From the NCBI GenBank assembly GCA_015063795.1, contig SVTL01000003.1, positions 93,328 through 157,327 of the forward strand: a stretch of DNA of 64,000 bases, given 5' to 3'. Origin of the DNA: Oscillospiraceae bacterium. GTDB taxonomy: Bacteria > Bacillota > Clostridia > Oscillospirales > CAG-272. The translations under genes were made by a program, and so were the position numbers. The notes below the pieces were generated by a model that saw only the letters and a list, made by a program, of their open reading frames with translations, made no database searches and was not told the origin of the DNA. Below are positions 18,363-26,547 of the stretch, piece after piece; the stretch's first letter is position 1; every line of letters starts with the position of its first letter.

Positions 18363-19634
18363 TCAGCTCTCCTTTCTCGTCAGATAACGGCGGGGATCGG
18401 TGATGCGGCCGTTTAAGAGGCTGGCGGCCACGGTGGCGGGCGAGGCGAGATAAAGGGATGCCCGATTGGAGCCCATCCGCCCGCAGAAGTTGCGGTTGGT
18501 GGAGGTGATGCAGACCTCACCGGGGGCAAGGATGCCCTCGTGCGTGCCTAAGCAGGCGGCGCATCCGGGGGAGACCAGCGTCGCGCCCGCGTCAATCAGC
18601 GTCTGGATATAGCCCTTGTCCATGCATTCCTGCAGAACGGCGGCGGAGGCGGGCACCACGATCAGCCGCGCAAATTTGGGGATGCGCCTGCCCTTGAGAA
18701 TGGCGGCGGCCTGCGCGATGTCTGAGGTGCGTCCGTTGGTGCAGCTGCCGATGTAGCCCTGATTCAGCTCGATGCCCTGCGGCTCGATGCGCGAGATGGG
18801 GTGGACGTTGTCCACGCTGTGGGGGCAGGCGAGGACAGGCTCCATGGCCGACACATCGAAGAGGTGGCTCTCGGCATAGACAAAATCCTCATCGGTGTGC
18901 ATCACCTCAAAGGGACGGACGGCGCGGTCCTTCACATAGGCAAGAACGGCGTCGTTTGGCTGCATATAGGCGGTCTTGGCGCCCATTTCCACCGCCATGT
19001 TGCAGATGGTCATGCGTCCGGGGACATCCAGCGAATCGATGTAGCTTCCCGTGAAGTCGATGGCCTTGTACACCGCACCGTCGGCACGGAGCTTTCCGAG
19101 AACGGTGAGCACCACGTCCTTGGGATAAACGCCGACGGGGGGCTGGCCGTCCAGACGCACCTCGATGATCTCGGGCACGCGGAACCACATCTCGCCGCTG
19201 AGGAGGATGCAGGCCATATCGGTGGCGCCGCAGCCGGTCCCCAGCGCACCGAACGCACCGTGGGTGGTGGTGTGGCTGTCGGTGGCGACTACGATCATGC
19301 CGGGGTAGATCACGCCGGCCTCGGCCATGACCTGGTGGCAGACTCCGGTGTTGATGTCGAAGTGATAGCGCAGGTCGTTCTTTTTTGCGAATTCACGCAT
19401 GGCCTGATGGTTTTCGGCGGTCTTGATGGTGGGGCAGGGGGCGTAGTGGTCGAAAACGAAGGCGGCGCGGGTGTTGTCCCACACGGTTTCGCCGCCCATT
19501 TCGTAAAAGGACGTGACCGTTTGTAAATAGAGGTCGTTGATCTCGGCGAAGTCCACCTTGGCCGTGACGATCTCGCCCGCTCTGACCGACGCTCTGCCGC
19601 TGTTTTTGGCTAAGATTTTCTCAATGGCGTGCAT
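18363..19634 (-). CDS. leuC: 3-isopropylmalate dehydratase large subunit
   Basis: A 423-residue aconitase-fold enzyme with a 4Fe-4S cluster. Ligand cysteines are visible in IGSCTNGRTSD (near 300) and in SPGCAACLGTHEG (near 360). Other family marks are TDSHTTTHGAFGALGTGCG and the start MHAIEKILAK. The ATG at 19634 is backed by AAAGGGAGGATCCCT; a longer frame upstream would run through the promoter. With leuD it forms a two-gene operon. Homoaconitase-like use is possible, but the bacterial context favours leucine synthesis. Confidence 0.94.
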   Translation of the reverse strand: MHAIEKILAKNSGRASVRAGEIVTAKVDFAEINDLYLQTVTSFYEMGGETVWDNTRAAFVFDHYAPCPTIKTAENHQAMREFAKKNDLRYHFDINTGVCHQVMAEAGVIYPGMIVVATDSHTTTHGAFGALGTGCGATDMACILLSGEMWFRVPEIIEVRLDGQPPVGVYPKDVVLTVLGKLRADGAVYKAIDFTGSYIDSLDVPGRMTICNMAVEMGAKTAYMQPNDAVLAYVKDRAVRPFEVMHTDEDFVYAESHLFDVSAMEPVLACPHSVDNVHPISRIEPQGIELNQGYIGSCTNGRTSDIAQAAAILKGRRIPKFARLIVVPASAAVLQECMDKGYIQTLIDAGATLVSPGCAACLGTHEGILAPGEVCITSTNRNFCGRMGSNRASLYLASPATVAASLLNGRITDPRRYLTRKES

Positions 19635-19674
19635 AGGGATCCTCCCTTTGGAAAAGTCGTTTTTTGTCGATACC

Positions 19675-19703
19675 ATTATACCCAAAGCGCGGTCGTTTGG
19701 CAA
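19675..19703 (-). promoter_or_regulatory. Promoter of leuCD
   Basis: Minus-strand TTGCCA (19698-19703), 17-base spacer, TATAAT (19675-19680), 40 bases ahead of leuC. Confidence 0.75.
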
Positions 19704-19730
19704 GGGATAATCAGGAAAAAAGTTTTTGCA

Positions 19731-19766
19731 AAAAAAAGAAAGCAGAGCGGTTAACACTCTGCTTTC
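19731..19766 (-). terminator. Intrinsic terminator after the 19786 gene
   Basis: GAAAGCAGAG and CTCTGCTTTC pair around TGTTAACCG, then eight T on the minus strand. Confidence 0.9.
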
Positions 19767-19785
19767 GGGATGGATGATATTCGAT

Positions 19786-21216
19786 TTATGCCTTCTTCTT
19801 CTTGAGAACGATCACAGCTACAACAGCGATGACCACGACAACAGCAACGACGATGCCGATGATCAGACCGGTGTTGCCGCCCTCAGCCTTGGGAGCGGAG
19901 GGAGCGGAAGGAGCGGGAGCGGTGGTCTCATCGTCCTTCTCGGGAGCCGCGGTGGTTTCGGGAGCAGGAGTGGTCTCGGGAGCCGCGGTGGTGGTTTCGG
20001 GAGCAGCGGTGGTGGTTTCGGGAGCAGAGGTAGCGGGAGCGAAGCCGTCGGGCGTGACGATCTCGTCCACATAAGAAACCAGGTTGTAAACGGTCTGGGC
20101 AGCCTCAACGGTGAGTCCGCTCAGGTCGAGCATGGTGAACTTGGGAGGATTGTTGGCAAGACCAACGCCGTAGTCGTTGATGGAGTCAACGCCGGTGAAG
20201 TCACCGCCGGTGATGGTCATCTTAGCGGAGGACTCAGTGCCGATGAAGCCGCCTGCGCCGGCGATGTTGACCGTGCCGTTGATGGTACCGCCGGAGATGA
20301 TGGTCTCACAGTTGCCGGAGAGGGAGCCGCCGGTCTGGCCGGAGCCGCCGTGGATACCGCCGAGAGCAACGGCCGTGCCGCCGAACTCGAACTTGGCATT
20401 GCCTTCCAGCTTACCGTTGGTGTTGGAGGTGCCGCCGAAGCCGAAGGAGGAACCGGAAATGTGGTTCCAGGTACCGGACTTGACAACCAGGTCGGTGTCA
20501 CCGGTCAGGTTGGCATAACGGGAGCCGGCAGAGAGGCTGGGAAAGTAAAGAGCGTTCTCGGTGGTGGGCTCCTTCTTTTCGCCCTCCACGAAGGCCTCAA
20601 CAACAAAGCCTTCGCCGATAACGGTTTTCTGGTTGAAGCAGGAGAAGATGTTGTTGCCCAGCGTCTGGTTTCTGTCAGCGGTGTTGTTCACGCGGTAGGT
20701 GATGTTTTCCCAGGTGGAACCGACACGGACTTCCATGCAGAGACACTGAGCGGCGGTTCTTTCCATGATGACAGCGGCATTGTTGGTGGTGCGGTAGTCA
20801 ACGCCGTTGTAAACCGAGGTGAAGGTGTAGTTCAGGTGAGAGAAGGTGTCCGCGACCTTGTCGGCAGGCTCGGTGTACTGAGGCTGGAGACGGAAGTCGG
20901 AAGCGCCCTTGGCGTCGGATTCCTTCTGACGGCCGTAGTTGACAGTAACGGGGCCGCAGATAACGATGGTACCGCCCTTGCCGTTTTCAGCAAGCTTGGC
21001 GATGGCCATGTTCAGCGAGTGCTCCTGATAGGCTTCGATGGACCAGGTGGCATAGCCGGGGCCGTTGCCCATGGGGGAATCTGCGGAGGAACCGTCGCCG
21101 GTACCGCCGTCAGCAACGAAAATGACATCGTCGGCAGCGCTCATCGGGATGGCGCAGAAAGCGGCCACGAGGATGAGAGCCAGCATGGGGATCAAAAACT
21201 TTGCAAACTTTTTCAT
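19786..21216 (-). CDS. Surface-anchored beta-helix-like protein
   Basis: A 476-residue exported protein. A signal peptide (1-28) is followed by FVADGGTGDGSSADSPMG, the same opening as the three large proteins upstream in the array. About residues 30-380 have many Gly/Thr/Asn-rich turns and short strands (TISGGTINGTVNI), which suggests a right-handed beta-helix. A linker of APETTTAAPETT repeats (about 390-435) leads to a transmembrane helix and a KKKKA tail, so it is likely held in the membrane across the wall. No LPxTG motif is seen. It lacks the papain-like part. It has its own consensus promoter and terminator. Confidence 0.8.
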   Translation of the reverse strand: MKKFAKFLIPMLALILVAAFCAIPMSAADDVIFVADGGTGDGSSADSPMGNGPGYATWSIEAYQEHSLNMAIAKLAENGKGGTIVICGPVTVNYGRQKESDAKGASDFRLQPQYTEPADKVADTFSHLNYTFTSVYNGVDYRTTNNAAVIMERTAAQCLCMEVRVGSTWENITYRVNNTADRNQTLGNNIFSCFNQKTVIGEGFVVEAFVEGEKKEPTTENALYFPSLSAGSRYANLTGDTDLVVKSGTWNHISGSSFGFGGTSNTNGKLEGNAKFEFGGTAVALGGIHGGSGQTGGSLSGNCETIISGGTINGTVNIAGAGGFIGTESSAKMTITGGDFTGVDSINDYGVGLANNPPKFTMLDLSGLTVEAAQTVYNLVSYVDEIVTPDGFAPATSAPETTTAAPETTTAAPETTPAPETTAAPEKDDETTAPAPSAPSAPKAEGGNTGLIIGIVVAVVVVIAVVAVIVLKKKKA

Positions 21217-21272
21217 GGTGAAAGATTTCCTTTCTGTGAAAATATGGAAAACGAATGTTTTTCCTATGGGGT

Positions 21273-21301
21273 ATTATAGCATAAAAAGTCGGGATTGTCA
21301 A
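21273..21301 (-). promoter_or_regulatory. Consensus promoter of the 19786 gene
   Basis: Minus-strand TTGACA (21296-21301), 17-base spacer, TATAAT (21273-21278): full matches to both consensus boxes, suggesting strong expression. Confidence 0.88.
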
Positions 21302-21401
21302 GGCGTTTGGTGGAATCTTTACTGACGAAACCGCCGAAAATCCAGCCTTGAATTGTGCGATTCTGCCAAAAACGTGTGAAGATCATCGGCCAAAGAACAC
21401 C

Positions 21402-23948
21402 TTATTTGGTGAACGTGAATTGGGAAACGGTCTTCTCTCCGAAGCCGATGGTGGCCTTCAGCTCATAGGTGTACGTGCCGCTCGGCAGGGCTCTGACCGC
21501 GGAGTTCAGCTTGGACATGCCCTGATCGCGGGAGGTATCGGCAGCCGTTCCCTTGGGAGGCGTGGTGGAGACGGTGCTGGTCAGCTTGTGGGAGAGGCTG
21601 TAGGGGTAGACAACCGCTTCCTTGACCACCTTGCCGCTTGCATCGGTGACGGTGGCGTTGATGGCGAAGATGGTGTAATTGCTCTTGACCGTGCCGCGTC
21701 CGACCAGATCGATGCCCTCGGCATAGGAGCCCTTGTCAAAGGTCATGGTGGGCGCTTCCACAACTCCGCTCTTCAGCGTTTTGGTGGTCATGGGGATGTA
21801 GCCGTTCTGGTAGAGCGAAACGAAGGTGTATTTCTGGTTGAGCAGCCAGGTGGTGGACTTGCCCTCGATGTCATAGATGGTGGAGGTCTGCTCGCTGAGC
21901 GTCAGATAGCTCTTGGAGCCCGAGATGACACCGTTGCTGTTGCGGAAGACCACCGCATCCTCCACGGCCATACGGATATGCTGGGAGGTGGAGCTCATGT
22001 TGCCGATGAAGAAGCGGGAGCCCACAAAGTCGCAGGGGCGGACCTGGGCATAGGCCTCATACATCACATCGGGACCGTTGGGCACGCAGATGGCATCGTA
22101 GGTGGAATTATACAGAATGCTGTTTTCGTTTATGTATTTGGAGGTGTTGTATTCACCGACGGTGGCGATGACATCCTTGGTGGCGGGATCGTAGTTGACC
22201 ATCAGCTGGAAGTCCTCGGAATGGATGCCCGAGTTGCAGAGAGCGCCGCCGTAAGCCCAGGCAAGACGCGGAGCGCCGCAGTCAACGCCCATGAGGTACT
22301 CGAAATCGGTCGGACCGGTGTAGACCTTGCTTGCGTTGAGGTAGGGCAGGAATTCGGTGATGGAGGCGGAGGGCTTGCGGGAGGAGGAGTAGGGCATGCC
22401 GGTGTAGGTCTTGCCGCTCTCATAGATCAGACCGGTGGTGAAGGCGGTGGCATCGGTGTAGTCCAGCTTGGAGGGGGCAACCCATTCCACCTGCGACATT
22501 TTGTCGAAGTATTCGATGGTCTTTTCGCGCATCACGTCGGTGTTGGCGGGAACGTCAAAGCCCTCGACGGCGTTGGTCTGGGGAGCGGAGAGCATCTTGA
22601 GCAGGTCGATGACGGTGTGCTTTTTGCCGTTCAGCCGTTCGCCGGCAAGGATCGAGTCATAAACGGCCTTGTACTCATCGCGGGTGTAGGGAGTGGAGCG
22701 GAGACGGTCGATGACATCCTCGGGCAGAGAATCGTCCGCCACCTCATAGGTACGGATCGAGCCGTCAGGCATTTTGATGGAATCAACGCAGGTGATCAGC
22801 GCACAGATCGCCTCGGCGCGCTCGTCAGCCGAGAGACCGTCCTTCGCCTTCATGCCGGAGAGATCGACGGTGGAGGTCTTCGGAGCATACCAGCCCACCG
22901 CGCCGCTGATGTCGTTGATGGCCTTGGTGTACGTGAAGTCGCCGTCGGTGATGGTCAGCGAGGCGGTGCAGTTCTCGTTTTCGAAGCCGCCGCGTCCGCC
23001 CAGATCGATGTCGCCGCGGATGGTACCGCCGTTGATGGTCACGCTGACGTTGCCGTCCACGCGGCCGCCGGTTTGGTAGGAGCCGCCGCCGAGACCGAGC
23101 AGCGTGACGGCATTGCCGCCGAAGGTGACCGTGGAGTTGCCGGTCAGCAGACCGTAGTCGTCGTTCTGCTCATAGCGCTTGAAGCCGACCGTACCGCCGC
23201 AGACATACTGCCAGATGCCGCCGTTGACGGTGACATTGGCGTCGCTTTCCAGATTGTGGAAGCGGTGCGCGGCGGCCAGCAGCGGGAAGTATTTGGCGTT
23301 GGCGGGATCGCTTCCGTCCACCTTGACACCGGCCACATAAGCCTCGGTGGTGAAGGTGTCCTTGAACTGCGTGAGGTAGGTGTTGCAGTGGAAGGTGTAG
23401 TTGATCTCGGTCACGCAGGAGGCACTTTCATGATCGGCACGGAGGATGATGTTTTCCCAGATCGAGCGGCACCACATGGAGGGGGAAAGACGGCTTTTGT
23501 TGATGCGCTTGATGATCAGCGCCGCGTCGTTTTCGGTGCGGTAGTCCACGCCGTTGTAAACGCTGGTAAAGGTGATGGTCTTGGTGGTGTAGGAGTCGGC
23601 GGGACCGATGCGCATCTCCGAAACGGAGGTGTCATTGGCATAGCCCCAGCGAAGGGTGACGGGAGCGCAGACAACGATGGTGCCGCCGGTGTCCTTCAGC
23701 TTGTCAATGGCGCGGTTGACGGCCGATTTGACGTACAGATTCGAGGAAAATTTGCTGGGATCGGAAACGGGATCGGTATAGCCTTCGCCGTGGCCCATGG
23801 GGGAAGAGGGGGAGGAGCCGTCGCCGGTTCCGGTGTCGGAGATGAAGATCACGTTGTCCGCAGCGCTCACCGAGCCGGAGAGGGCGATCAGCGAGGCGGT
23901 GAGGAGCACGAGGGCGATGCAGAGAAAGATTCGAGTCATGTTTTTCAT
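21402..23948 (-). CDS. Secreted beta-helix + papain-like (NlpC/P60-like) protein
   Basis: An 848-residue exported protein, last of an eight-gene tandem set. Signal peptide to about residue 29; beta-helix-like domain about 30-370 with the GTGDGSSPSSPMG opening and a GGTIRGDIDLGGRGGF turn. A linker around 380-470 contains LRSTPYTRDEYKAVYDSILAGE. The papain-like domain runs from about 470 to 760 with MGVDCGAPRLAWAYGGAL (Cys557), YEAYAQVRPCD and SQHIRMAVEDA (His657), then LSEQTST. The last 100 residues form a beta-rich domain ending QFTFTK. Cell-wall peptide cleavage is one option; the target is unknown. No lipobox, so it is released or held otherwise. Confidence 0.8.
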   Translation of the reverse strand: MKNMTRIFLCIALVLLTASLIALSGSVSAADNVIFISDTGTGDGSSPSSPMGHGEGYTDPVSDPSKFSSNLYVKSAVNRAIDKLKDTGGTIVVCAPVTLRWGYANDTSVSEMRIGPADSYTTKTITFTSVYNGVDYRTENDAALIIKRINKSRLSPSMWCRSIWENIILRADHESASCVTEINYTFHCNTYLTQFKDTFTTEAYVAGVKVDGSDPANAKYFPLLAAAHRFHNLESDANVTVNGGIWQYVCGGTVGFKRYEQNDDYGLLTGNSTVTFGGNAVTLLGLGGGSYQTGGRVDGNVSVTINGGTIRGDIDLGGRGGFENENCTASLTITDGDFTYTKAINDISGAVGWYAPKTSTVDLSGMKAKDGLSADERAEAICALITCVDSIKMPDGSIRTYEVADDSLPEDVIDRLRSTPYTRDEYKAVYDSILAGERLNGKKHTVIDLLKMLSAPQTNAVEGFDVPANTDVMREKTIEYFDKMSQVEWVAPSKLDYTDATAFTTGLIYESGKTYTGMPYSSSRKPSASITEFLPYLNASKVYTGPTDFEYLMGVDCGAPRLAWAYGGALCNSGIHSEDFQLMVNYDPATKDVIATVGEYNTSKYINENSILYNSTYDAICVPNGPDVMYEAYAQVRPCDFVGSRFFIGNMSSTSQHIRMAVEDAVVFRNSNGVISGSKSYLTLSEQTSTIYDIEGKSTTWLLNQKYTFVSLYQNGYIPMTTKTLKSGVVEAPTMTFDKGSYAEGIDLVGRGTVKSNYTIFAINATVTDASGKVVKEAVVYPYSLSHKLTSTVSTTPPKGTAADTSRDQGMSKLNSAVRALPSGTYTYELKATIGFGEKTVSQFTFTK

Positions 23949-24003
23949 GGTAAGACTTCCTTATTTTTATAATAATGTTGGTCGAAATCTTGAAGGGGGT
24001 GCT

Positions 24004-26502
24004 TTATCGGGTGAAGTCGAAGCGGGCAACGGTTTTGGTGCCGAAGCCGATGGTGGCGGTCAGCGTGTAGGTATAGCTGCCGCTTGGCAGAGTTTTTGCC
24101 GTTTTGTTGAAAGAAGACATGCCTTGATCACGGGTTCTGTCGGGATCGGCTCCCGAAGTGGGCGTGGTGATGATCTTGGAGATGTCAGACAGGTTAAGCG
24201 AGCAGGTGTAGGGATAAGCGACCGCTTCGGCCACCACCTTGCCGCTTGCATCGGTGATAGCGGCGTTAACGGAGAAGAGAACATAATTGCTCTTGATCGT
24301 GCCGCGGCCGACCAAGTCGATGCCCTCGCTGTAGCTGCCCTTGTCAAAGGTGAGGTCGGGCTTTTCCACCGTCTCACTCTTCAGCGAATGAAGCGTGAGC
24401 GGGATGTAACCGTTGGTGTACAAATTATTGAAGGAGCGCTTTTCGTTGAGGCGCCAGGTGGTCTTTTTGCCATCCACATCGTAAACGGTGCAGGTCTGCT
24501 CGCTGAGGGTGAGATAGCTTCTGACCCCCGAGATGCTGCCGTCCGTGCTGCGGAAGACAGCGGCATCCTTCACAGCCAAAAGGATGTGCTGGTCGGTGGT
24601 GGAGGAGCTGCCCTTGGACCGCTTGACCACGTAATCGCAGGGGCGGATCTGGGCATAAGCCTCGAACATGACCTTTTCGCCGTTGGGCTTGCAGATGCGG
24701 TCAAAGGAGGTGTAGGCATTGATGTCGCTTCCGCTCTTGTAGCCCGACGTGTCATATTCACCCACGGTGGTGATGACCTTGTTGGTCTTATCGTTGTAGT
24801 TGATCATGAACTCAAAATCGGAGGAATACAGGCCGGTGTTGATCAGTGCGCCGCCATAGGCCCAGGCGAGTCTCGGTGCGCCGCAGTCGACGCCCATGAG
24901 ATAGGGGTAGTCGGTCGGGCCGATGTACTGCTTGTTGCCGTTCAGATAGGTGGCAAATTCTTCGATGCTGGTGCTGGGCTTACGGGTGGAGGAATACATC
25001 ATGCCCGTGTAGGTCTGTCCCGCCTCGTAGACCAACTTGGTGGTGAAGGTGGTGGCGGTGCGGTAATCCAGCGTTTTGGGGGTGCTCCATTCCATCTGCG
25101 ACATGCGGTCGAAATAGTCGATGGTTCTCTCGCGCATCACGTCGGTGTTGGCGGGGACGTCAAGGCCTTCCGCACCGTTGGTGGGCTTGGCGCTGAGCAT
25201 GGCAATCAGGTCAAGAACGGAGTGTTGCTTTTCCCCGGCGAGGATGGAGTCATAAACGGCCTTGTACTGCGCACGGGTATAGGGGGTGGAGCGCAGGCGG
25301 TCGATCACAGCCTCGGGAAGCGATATCTCGCCGGCAGAGAAGGTGCGGATCGAGCCGTCCGGCATGAGGACGGAATCGACATAGCTGATCCGTCCGAGCA
25401 GGGCTTCGGCCTGTTCTTGCGGGAGGGCAGAGAGGTCAATCGAAGAAGAGGCGGGTGCATTCCATTTGACGGCCGCATTCACATCGTTGATGGCGGTGAC
25501 GCCTTTGAAATTGCCGCCTGTAACGGTTAAGCGAACGTTGGCGTCGTTGTTTTTGAAGCCGCCGCGGCCGCCCAGATCGATTTCGCCGAAAAGAGTACCG
25601 CCCGTGATGTTAAGGGAGGTATTTCCGTTCAAACGGCCGCCGTCGTGGTAGGAAGCGCCGCCGAGGCCCTCCAAGGTAACGGCGTTCCCGCCGAAGATGA
25701 CAGAGGTGTTGCCTGTGAGGCTTCCGAGCGAATTCTCCTGTTCCCCGTAGGGAAGGCCGATGGTGCCGCCGCAGACATACTGCCAAACACCGCCGTTGAC
25801 GATGAGATTGGTGTCCATGGTGCGGTTGTCCTGTCGGCGGGCGCCGGCGAGAAGCGGGAAGAATCTGGCGTTGGCAGGATCCTTTTCGTCCACTCTGACC
25901 CCGCCCACATAGGCTTCCACGGCAAAGCTTTCCTTGAATTCGGAGCGGTAGCCGGTGCAGAAGAAGGTGAAGTTGTCTTGCGAAACGCAGGAAGCTGATT
26001 CATGCTCAATGCGGAGCGTGATGTTTTCCCATGTCATGGGGCTTTTGGTGACGATGGAAAGAAGGTTTTTGTCGTTGCGCTGCAAAATCAGCTTGGCATC
26101 TGCCGTTTTGCGGTAATCCACGCCGCCGTAAACGCTGGTGACGGTGAAGGGTAGATCGGTTTTTTTGTTATCGGGGCAGACGCCGACCTCATCCGTACCG
26201 GCGGGGTCCTGCTGGGTGGCTCCCCATTTCAGCGTGACGGGGCCGCAGAGGACGACGGTGCCTCCGGTTCCCTGAGCCATCAGCTTGCCCATGGCGCGGT
26301 TGATGGCGGATTTGGAATAAGCACCCTTTTGGAAGGCAGCGTATTCGGGGCCTTCGCCCAAGGGGCTTTCGGGCGAGGAGCCGTCACCGGTGCCGCCATC
26401 GGCGATAAAGACGACGGTCTGTTCGGCATGAGCCGGCAAAAGAGCGGCTGTCAGGCAGGCGAACAAGAGAAACAGACAGAAAAGAAAGACATATTTTTTC
26501 AT
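24004..26502 (-). CDS. Secreted beta-helix + papain-like (NlpC/P60-like) protein
   Basis: An 832-residue paralogue of its two neighbours with the same four-part build: signal peptide, beta-helix-like domain opening FIADGGTGDGSSPESPLG, papain-like domain with MGVDCGAPRLAWAYGG and TDQHILLAVKDA, and a C-terminal beta-rich domain ending RFDFTR. The Cys and His motifs are intact. The H-I/V-R-M pattern becomes H-I-L-L here, the only such change in the array. The ATG at 26502 has AAAGGGA at a proper distance, whereas a TTG at 26511 is too close to it. 55 bases separate it from the next gene. Confidence 0.8.
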   Translation of the reverse strand: MKKYVFLFCLFLLFACLTAALLPAHAEQTVVFIADGGTGDGSSPESPLGEGPEYAAFQKGAYSKSAINRAMGKLMAQGTGGTVVLCGPVTLKWGATQQDPAGTDEVGVCPDNKKTDLPFTVTSVYGGVDYRKTADAKLILQRNDKNLLSIVTKSPMTWENITLRIEHESASCVSQDNFTFFCTGYRSEFKESFAVEAYVGGVRVDEKDPANARFFPLLAGARRQDNRTMDTNLIVNGGVWQYVCGGTIGLPYGEQENSLGSLTGNTSVIFGGNAVTLEGLGGASYHDGGRLNGNTSLNITGGTLFGEIDLGGRGGFKNNDANVRLTVTGGNFKGVTAINDVNAAVKWNAPASSSIDLSALPQEQAEALLGRISYVDSVLMPDGSIRTFSAGEISLPEAVIDRLRSTPYTRAQYKAVYDSILAGEKQHSVLDLIAMLSAKPTNGAEGLDVPANTDVMRERTIDYFDRMSQMEWSTPKTLDYRTATTFTTKLVYEAGQTYTGMMYSSTRKPSTSIEEFATYLNGNKQYIGPTDYPYLMGVDCGAPRLAWAYGGALINTGLYSSDFEFMINYNDKTNKVITTVGEYDTSGYKSGSDINAYTSFDRICKPNGEKVMFEAYAQIRPCDYVVKRSKGSSSTTDQHILLAVKDAAVFRSTDGSISGVRSYLTLSEQTCTVYDVDGKKTTWRLNEKRSFNNLYTNGYIPLTLHSLKSETVEKPDLTFDKGSYSEGIDLVGRGTIKSNYVLFSVNAAITDASGKVVAEAVAYPYTCSLNLSDISKIITTPTSGADPDRTRDQGMSSFNKTAKTLPSGSYTYTLTATIGFGTKTVARFDFTR

Positions 26503-26547
26503 AAAACGCAATCCCTTTTTTAAAAAATTAAAACAGGGGAATGGACG

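Noticed and set aside
21348-23972. A long open frame on the plus strand opposite the 21402-23948 gene (and similar ones across the whole array)
   Set aside because: It mirrors the GC-rich coding strand; no signal peptide, motif or ribosome site fits, whereas the minus frame has all of them.
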